Source of the DNA: Neisseria sp. KEM232
GTDB lineage: Bacteria; Pseudomonadota; Gammaproteobacteria; Burkholderiales; Neisseriaceae
Direction of reading: 5' to 3'
NCBI RefSeq assembly: GCF_002237445.1
Contig: NZ_CP022527.1
Location: 1,736,001-1,800,000 of the forward strand
DNA: 64,000 nucleotides
Both the position numbers and the translations under genes were made by a program. Positions 59,173 through 64,000 of this stretch are shown piece after piece. The notes below the pieces were generated by a model. It was not told the DNA's origin. It was given only the letters and a program-made list of their open reading frames with translations, and ran no database searches. Every line of letters starts with the position of its first letter. The first letter of the stretch is position 1.

Positions 59173-60227
59173 GTTTTTATCCCAGGTAATAGTGGCAGGC
59201 CGATGCTTTGGTTGGGTTGGATATCGAATGCCCAGCGCAGCCAGTTGCCGAAGCTGTATTTCTGTTGCAAATCTTCCAGTGGCGGGTGGTAGGGGCGTTG
59301 CAGGAAAGCTTTCAGTTCTTCGGTATTGTTGCCGTTCCAGACAAAAATATTGTCGGGATGGTAGAAATCGTAATGGATGACGGTGGGGTTGGTGGTAATC
59401 AGCTTTTTGCCGTAGCCCAATGCCTCAAAGACGCGCAGCGACAGGCCGTGGTGTTTGGTGTGGAGAAAATCCACCAATACCCCCGCTTTTTGTGCGGTTA
59501 GTAGGTTGTCGCGGTAGGGCAGGGCTTCGTCCATAGTCAAATAGCGGATGCCGTCCAAACCCAGTTCGAGCTTGGCTTGAGCGGTGTCTTTGGCAGCGAT
59601 GCGGAAATCGGTGGGTAGGCCGAGTTCTTCTGCCACACGATAAAACGCGCGGATGTCGGCAACACGCTCTTTGTGGTGTGTACCGATGAAAAACAGACTG
59701 CCGTTGTTTTCTCTGCTGTTGGGATAGGCGTCAAACCAAAAGCTGGTGGCGGGAACGAGCCTGTCGGCGTATTCGGGGCGGCGGCCGATGTCGTAGGGGT
59801 CGAAAAAGATGAATTTGTCGAAGAATTTGATTTTGTAGAATTCGTGTTCGAGAAATTCCAGAGTTTCCCAGTTGTAATGTACCATCAGGCGACTTTTGTC
59901 GCGCAGTGTCTGTATGAATTTGCTGGGGAATACGCCCGGCCAGAACATCAGGCAGTAGTCGGCCCTGCCTTCGATTTGATCCAAGCGGCGGGAAAATTCG
60001 GGTAGGTAGGGAGCGAACAATTTTTCCTTTTTGTATTCGCGCCGACGCAGGATATTGCGGAAAAACAGTTTTTTCACACGCTCCCAAATATTGCGGTAGG
60101 CGAATTTTTTTTCTTCGACAAAAATGAGTTCGGTTACTTCAAAGCCGTGAAAACGCAGGTTTTCGGCGATAACTTGGTGGATGCCGAAGATGGGCGGCAT
60201 GGCGAGGATGACGGTTTTGGCTTTCAT
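59169..60227 (-). CDS. Putative glycosyltransferase, tandem paralogue 2
   Basis: The 352-residue product aligns by eye with paralogues 1 and 3. It starts MKAKTVILAMPPIFGIHQVI. A basic N-terminal segment (RVKKLFFRNILRRREYKKEK) could bind membrane. FFDPYDIGRRPEYADRLVPA and FIGTHHKERVADIRAF follow. The C-terminal signature is HHGLSLRVFEALGYGKKLIT, then YDFYHPDNIFVWNG and QQKYSFGNWLRWAF. I took ATG 60227 because it matches the paralogues' start; an in-frame ATG at 60257 would add ten residues. Neither has a good ribosome-binding site. Function as for paralogue 1, presumably a different acceptor or sugar. Confidence 0.65.
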   Translation of the reverse strand: MKAKTVILAMPPIFGIHQVIAENLRFHGFEVTELIFVEEKKFAYRNIWERVKKLFFRNILRRREYKKEKLFAPYLPEFSRRLDQIEGRADYCLMFWPGVFPSKFIQTLRDKSRLMVHYNWETLEFLEHEFYKIKFFDKFIFFDPYDIGRRPEYADRLVPATSFWFDAYPNSRENNGSLFFIGTHHKERVADIRAFYRVAEELGLPTDFRIAAKDTAQAKLELGLDGIRYLTMDEALPYRDNLLTAQKAGVLVDFLHTKHHGLSLRVFEALGYGKKLITTNPTVIHYDFYHPDNIFVWNGNNTEELKAFLQRPYHPPLEDLQQKYSFGNWLRWAFDIQPNQSIGLPLLPGIKT

Positions 60228-60320
60228 GGCGGTGTCGGCGTGATGGAAGGGCGGCATTGTATGTGATTCGTTGTCTGCGGGGTAGGGTTGATAATTACCG
60301 TTTTGGCAGCCTTGCCAAAC

Positions 60321-61346
60321 TCACGCGGCGGGCAGACTGATTTTGATGTGCGGTTCAATGTCCAACACATAGCGCACCCAGTTGCCGAAGCTGTATTTTT
60401 GGTAGATTTCCTGCGGCAGTTCGTGATACGGCCGCGCGATGAACGCTTGCAGGCCGTCGAGGCTGCCGCCGCGCCAGATAAAAATGTTGTCGGGGTGGTA
60501 GAAATCGTATTTTTCGATTTCGGCGTTGGTGGTAATCAGTTTTTTGCGGTAGCCGAGGGCTTCAAAGGTGCGCAGCGACAGGCCGCTGTGGGTGCTGATA
60601 ACGAAATCGACCAACACGCTGCTGCGGCGGGCGCGCTCGAGGTTGTCGGCAAAGGGGACATCGTCGGCAAAGTAAACGCCGTCAAAGGGGTAATCCTGAG
60701 CGGCTTCGGGCTGGTTTGGGTTGACGATGTGAAAATCGAGCTGCCAGCCGGCCTGCTGCGCGTACCGGCAAAAGCGGCGGATGGCGTCGAGGCGGTCGGC
60801 GCGGTGCGAGCCGACAAAGTAAAACCGTGGCGCGGCGGGATTGTAGGGCGCAAGGCCGCTTAGGTCGTGGTCGAAATAAAAACTGGTGGCGGGCAGCAGG
60901 CGGGAATCAGCGCGGATGTCGGCGGGGTCAAACGCATAATAGCGGTCAAACAGGCCGATTTGCGCTTGGGCGGCGGCAAAGCGTGCCACGCCGTCCCATT
61001 GGTAGTTCACCATCACGCGGCTGCGGCGGCGCACTTCGCGCAGAAAGCTGTCGGGGTAGATGTCGGCGCGGATAAACAGCGCGTAGTCAAACTGCGGATG
61101 CGCATTCCAAGCCGTCTGAATCTGGCGGCGTTTGAGCCCGACCATCAATTCTTTTTTGGCCTGACGGTTGCCCAGCAGTTTTTTAAGCTGTACCGCCGTG
61201 CGGACGCGCCAATTCGGGTAACGGAAATCGAGCGAATCAAGGGCGAAGTTGACCACCTCGAAGCCGTGGTATTCGAGGCAGGCGGCTACGGTTTGCGACA
61301 TGGCGGCATCGTTAATCATGCCCAGCAATACGGTGGGTTTGCCCAT
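60321..61346 (-). CDS. Putative glycosyltransferase, tandem paralogue 3
   Basis: The 341-residue product starts MGKPTVLLGMINDAAMSQTV. It has a central FDPADIRADSRLLPATSFYF, FVGSHRADRLDAIRRF and DVPFADNLERARRSSVLVDF. It carries the shared C-terminal signature HSGLSLRTFEALGYRKKLIT, YDFYHPDNIFIWRG and YQKYSFGNWVRYVLDIEPHI. The ATG directly abuts the preceding gene's stop; a DUS ends on the A of that ATG. It is first of the three after the heptosyltransferase, so the enzymes may act in sequence on the same core glycan (inference). Family not firmly recognised. Confidence 0.65.
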   Translation of the reverse strand: MGKPTVLLGMINDAAMSQTVAACLEYHGFEVVNFALDSLDFRYPNWRVRTAVQLKKLLGNRQAKKELMVGLKRRQIQTAWNAHPQFDYALFIRADIYPDSFLREVRRRSRVMVNYQWDGVARFAAAQAQIGLFDRYYAFDPADIRADSRLLPATSFYFDHDLSGLAPYNPAAPRFYFVGSHRADRLDAIRRFCRYAQQAGWQLDFHIVNPNQPEAAQDYPFDGVYFADDVPFADNLERARRSSVLVDFVISTHSGLSLRTFEALGYRKKLITTNAEIEKYDFYHPDNIFIWRGGSLDGLQAFIARPYHELPQEIYQKYSFGNWVRYVLDIEPHIKISLPAA

Positions 61347-62426
61347 TCAGACGGCCTCCTGCGCGGTAAAACGTGCCAGCGGCGCGGCCAGCATTTCGGG
61401 CGCGATTTCGTCGATATGCGCTTCAAAGCGCACAATCTCGGCGCGCGGCGAATTGGGATGCCAGTTGGCGAAATTCTGCGCGTCGTTTTGATATAGGCCG
61501 ATGATGTTTTTATCCAAACCGGCGGCGATGTGAATCAGCGCGGTATCGGGCGAAATCACGGTGTGCGCGTGGCGGATGAGTTCGGCGGAATCCTGCACTG
61601 TGGCGGTATCGGCGTAGAGAAAACAGTTGCGCCGCCCCGCAATCAGGCGCGACAGCAGCGGAGTGGCATCAGGATAAGTAAGCAGTACAAAGCGCGTATC
61701 GGGAAAATGCGCGGCAAAATAATCGAGCATTTCGCGGATACGCGCTTCGCTGAAACGGCGGCGGTTGGCCGCGCCGAAAAAGTTTACCGCCACATAATTG
61801 CCCAGCACGTTTTGCCGCAAAAACGCGCCCACGGCGGCGGCGCTTTCAGGCTGCTCGGGCAAATCGTAGCGCGTGTCGATGTGTTGGAAACCGCAAATCT
61901 GCAAAGCCTCGCGGTAAATCTCGCTGAAATGCTGTTTTTTATCGGCGATGTTGCGGTTGAAAATGTGGTAGTTTTCTTTGGCAAAGCCGATGTTGTAGGG
62001 CGCGCTGATGCTGCGGATTAAAACCAAATCGCGGTTGCGCACCAATACGGTGGGATCGATAACGACATCATATTGCCCTGCAATCGAGCGGCCGGTTTCC
62101 CGATACGAGCGGCTGCTTTTGGCTTGGACAATATGCACCGCGTCGATATGCGGATTGGCGTCAAACAGGCTGCGGTTGGCCTCGGTGCAGACCACGCCGA
62201 TGCGGATGTGCGGCGCGGCTTTTTTGATTTCGCGAAAGGTAAACGAGCTGACGATGTAGTCGCCGATTTTGCCGTCTTGGCGCAAAAACAGAATGCCGCC
62301 GACAGATTCGGGCGCAAGCGGCTTTTCAGACGGCCCCGGCGCACGGTCGAGCAGCGCCTTGCCCGCACGGATGCGCAAGGTTTGCAGGCGTTTTTTGATG
62401 GCTTTGAACAGGGTTTTTGCGCTCAT
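61347..62426 (-). CDS. GT9 (heptosyltransferase-family) glycosyltransferase
   Basis: The 359-residue product has ADP-heptose:LPS heptosyltransferase features. ESVGGILFLRQDGKIGDYIV carries the GD acceptor motif. A GT-B fold with YVAVNFFGAANRRRFSEARI and LLSRLIAGRRNCFLYADTAT follows, then the nucleotide-binding HTVISPDTALIHIAAGLDKN and GLYQNDAQNFANWHPN. It is closer to RfaQ/WaaQ-like or unassigned GT9 members than to WaaC/WaaF as far as I can see. ATG 62426 chosen; upstream frame reads into a NIME repeat. It is first gene of the leftward surface-glycan operon. Confidence 0.82.
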   Translation of the reverse strand: MSAKTLFKAIKKRLQTLRIRAGKALLDRAPGPSEKPLAPESVGGILFLRQDGKIGDYIVSSFTFREIKKAAPHIRIGVVCTEANRSLFDANPHIDAVHIVQAKSSRSYRETGRSIAGQYDVVIDPTVLVRNRDLVLIRSISAPYNIGFAKENYHIFNRNIADKKQHFSEIYREALQICGFQHIDTRYDLPEQPESAAAVGAFLRQNVLGNYVAVNFFGAANRRRFSEARIREMLDYFAAHFPDTRFVLLTYPDATPLLSRLIAGRRNCFLYADTATVQDSAELIRHAHTVISPDTALIHIAAGLDKNIIGLYQNDAQNFANWHPNSPRAEIVRFEAHIDEIAPEMLAAPLARFTAQEAV

Positions 62427-62470
62427 TGTTTGGGGGTCTTTTTCGGGTGGACGGCCTAGCCGTTCCGTCA

Positions 62471-62563
62471 TTCCCGCGCAGGCGGGAATCTTTTTCGGCT
62501 GCTGCGAGTGGTTTTATCCGCCGTTGCCCGTGGTTCGGAGCAGATTTCCGCCTGCGCGGGAAT
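62471..62563. repeat. NIME: unit flanked by inverted dRS3 repeats
   Basis: ATTCCC-GCGCAGGC-GGGAAT at 62471-62490 and ATTTCC-GCCTGCGC-GGGAAT at 62544-62563 bound 53 bases. It lies exactly between the GNAT gene and the glycan operon, where recombination could exchange the whole operon. Confidence 0.78.
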
Positions 62564-62603
62564 GACGGCGGTTGGGGTTTCAGACTGCTTTTCAGACGGC
62601 CTT

Positions 62604-63092
62604 TTACCGAATCGTTTTGCTGTAAATATATTGCAGCCCCTTTGTGCCCATAAAGGTTCGCCCCGTATCGGCAAATCCGCAGCTTTGGTACAGGTCGATG
62701 GCGGCGCGGTTGGCGTGGTGTACGCCGAACACGATTTCGTCGCAGTCGGGCAATATGCTGCGGATGAGCGGCGCCAATTTATCGTCAGCCAGCGCCGCGC
62801 GGGCGCAGCCTTGGCCCTGATATGCGGGGTTGACCGACATCGAGCGCAGCAATACGGCGCGGGGGTTGGCGCTGTAAGTAAGGCGGTCGCTGCCTTTATC
62901 AAGGATGAAAAATCCGATGGGGCGGTTTTGGCACAAAATGGTTACGGCCAAACAGTCGGGCGCGGCGAACCGGCCGTTTTGCAGCCGCTCTTGGGGCGAA
63001 ACCGAGTATTGTGCTTGCTCTCCGTGCAGACGGTAGTCCAAATCGGCGGCGTGTGCGGGGTCGTACGGCACAAGGGTAACGGTTTGGGGCAT
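62604..63092 (-). CDS. GNAT-family N-acetyltransferase
   Basis: The 162-residue product has the GNAT fold: FFILDKGSDRLTYSANPRAV, then motif A LLRSMSVNPAYQGQGCARAA with the acetyl-CoA-binding QGQGxA loop, and the C-terminal IVFGVHHANRAAIDLYQSCG. The substrate is unknown. ATG 63092 (MPQTVTLVPYD) follows AGGAAA; the longer frame contains a DUS and a foreign-dialect motif. It is separated from glyS by a block of AGGCAGCCTGAA-type motifs. Confidence 0.85.
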   Translation of the reverse strand: MPQTVTLVPYDPAHAADLDYRLHGEQAQYSVSPQERLQNGRFAAPDCLAVTILCQNRPIGFFILDKGSDRLTYSANPRAVLLRSMSVNPAYQGQGCARAALADDKLAPLIRSILPDCDEIVFGVHHANRAAIDLYQSCGFADTGRTFMGTKGLQYIYSKTIR

Positions 63093-63128
63093 GGCGTGTT
63101 TTCCTGTTTGGCGGGCACTTGGCTTGTT

Positions 63129-63240
63129 TTCAGGCTGCTTTGAGGCCGTCTGAAAGCAAGGTGTCGGATACAAATATCCGACTTGCGGCTGTTGCAATAA
63201 AGGCAGCCTGAAAACCGCAAAAGCCGTTTTCAGGCTGCTT
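63129..63240. repeat. Mixed-dialect uptake-sequence block
   Basis: TTCAGGCTGCTT at 63129, AG-DUS at 63143, perfect AGGCAGCCTGAA at 63201 and TTCAGGCTGCTT at 63229. The last two form a hairpin (AGGCAGCCTGAAAAC / GTTTTCAGGCTGCTT) that can terminate glyS. Two dialects side by side are unusual. Confidence 0.7.
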
Positions 63241-63244
63241 TTGT

Positions 63245-64000
63245 TTACTCGCCCAGCAGCGCGATATCCGCCACGGCGTTCATCTGTTGCGACAACTGGT
63301 TGAGCAGGTTCAGGCGGTTTTGTTTTACGGCGGCATCGTCGGCCATCACCATTACGCCGTCGAAGAAGGCATCGACCTGCGGTTTGACGGCGGCCAGCTC
63401 GGACAAGGCCGTCTGAAAGTCCTGACGCGCCAGCGCGGCTTCGATTTTGGGCTGCATGGCCTGTGCGGCGGCGTGGAGGGCGCGCTCTTCGTCTTGCTGC
63501 AACAGGGCTTCGTTTACCGCGCCCAATTCTGCATCGGCTTTTTTCAGCAGGTTTTGCACGCGCTTGTTGGCGGCGGCGAGCGCGGCGGCTTCGGGCAGGG
63601 CTTTGAAGGCGGCGACGGCGTCAAGCTTGGCGGCCAAATCGTTCAGACGGCCGGGGCGCTTGGCCAGCATGGCGGCGACGATGTCTTGCGGATAATCGTT
63701 TTGCAGCAACACGGCCAGCCGCGCCTGCATGAAGTCGGCCACTTCGGCGGGGGTTTTGTCGTTTAACAGGCCTTGCGGGAAGCTGGCAAAGGCCGTCTGA
63801 ATCAAATCGTTTACGTCCAAGCCGTACTGCATCAGCATACGCAAGATACCCAGCGCAGCGCGGCGCAGGGCGTAGGGGTCTTTGTCGCCGGTGGGAATCA
63901 GGCCGATGCCCCAGATGCCGACCAGGGTTTCGAGTTTGTCGGCCAGCGCAACGGCGGTGGCGACGGGGCTTTCGGGCAGCGCGTCGCCGGCAAAACGCGG
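63245..64000 (-). CDS. glyS: Glycyl-tRNA synthetase beta subunit (C-terminal part; gene continues past the window)
   Basis: The visible 251 codons enter from the right edge. They read PRFAGDALPESPVATAVALA, DKLETLVGIWGIGLIPTGDK and DPYALRRAALGILRMLMQYG, the hallmark of bacterial GlyS. The helical tRNA-binding C-terminal region follows (FMQARLAVLLQNDYPQDIVA, VDAFFDGVMVMADDAAVKQN, LLNQLSQQMNAVADIALLGE). The beta subunit of the tetrameric GlyRS binds and edits tRNA-Gly. The C-terminus is intact and the stop is at 63245. glyQ would be expected upstream, outside the window. Confidence 0.95.
   Translation of the reverse strand, partial: PRFAGDALPESPVATAVALADKLETLVGIWGIGLIPTGDKDPYALRRAALGILRMLMQYGLDVNDLIQTAFASFPQGLLNDKTPAEVADFMQARLAVLLQNDYPQDIVAAMLAKRPGRLNDLAAKLDAVAAFKALPEAAALAAANKRVQNLLKKADAELGAVNEALLQQDEERALHAAAQAMQPKIEAALARQDFQTALSELAAVKPQVDAFFDGVMVMADDAAVKQNRLNLLNQLSQQMNAVADIALLGE

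Noticed and set aside
60284..60320. Possible fifth copy of the TAGGGT-TTGACA repeat
   Set aside because: TAGGGTTGATAATTACCGTTTTGGCAGCC resembles the left end of the 51471 copy, but there is no right end and too many differences to call.

Overview
The window is a Neisseria-type chromosome segment (Betaproteobacteria, Neisseriaceae). The AG-dialect DNA uptake sequence AGGCCGTCTGAA is everywhere, often as inverted pairs forming intergenic hairpins. Correia-like elements, dRS3/NIME repeats, ZnuD, a glycine-rich set of Neisseria-like lipoproteins, and gene pairs known from Neisseria (hisZ-purA, prs-rplY, tRNA-Gln beside prs) agree with this. GC content is high and coding is dense on both strands. 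The species cannot be fixed from sequence alone; a GC-rich oral Neisseria using the AG-DUS is my inference.

Layout. 1-10 kb: priA, a 14-repeat Sel1 protein, a small lipoprotein, ubiB, comM, a SPOR-domain protein and dsbA. 10.2-11.44 kb is a rearranged patch: an IS630-type transposase remnant, a promoterless fragment of a trimeric autotransporter adhesin, and a tRNA-Gln that lacks its 5' end. 11.6-15.1 kb: prs, rplY, hslO and an unknown gene. 15.1-15.4 kb is an 18-unit tandem array of uptake sequences. 15.6-20.4 kb: the transhydrogenase genes pntA and pntB with two small genes between them, then gloA. 20.6-23.2 kb: znuD behind a palindromic Zur-type operator. 23.6-28.8 kb: a GST, a WYL regulator, lepB, a frameshifted RelA/SpoT-domain gene and lepA. 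29-32 kb: an orphan RND pump gene with two lesions.

32.3-41.1 kb: leuS, a wbpD/wbpE-type sugar pair, an MFS exporter, purA and hisZ. 41.4-46.5 kb: a secreted-protein gene with an N-terminal poly-A frameshift, an IS1595-type fragment running into a second uptake-sequence array, a gluconate permease/kinase operon and a large lipoprotein. 46.6-55.3 kb: prmB, ppiD, a lipoprotein, trxB, a cyclophilin, recA, a tiny membrane protein, an LOS-type glycosyltransferase and a TauE/SafE permease. 55.4-56.9 kb is AT-richer, carries uptake sequences of another dialect, and holds a broken gene. 57-63 kb is a leftward surface-glycan operon: a GT9 heptosyltransferase, three divergent tandem paralogues of an unassigned putative glycosyltransferase, and rfbB. 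The window ends inside glyS.

Functionally this is mostly housekeeping (replication restart, recombination, translation, redox, ubiquinone, nucleotide and histidine supply). Surface-glycan genes and small repeat-driven rearrangements are interleaved. The most unusual material is the amplified DUS arrays, a roughly 165-bp MITE-like family whose TAG end supplies stop codons to two genes, the tRNA/adhesin/IS junction, and a set of genes broken at homopolymer runs. The homopolymer cases may be phase variation, decay or sequencing error; sequence alone cannot separate these.
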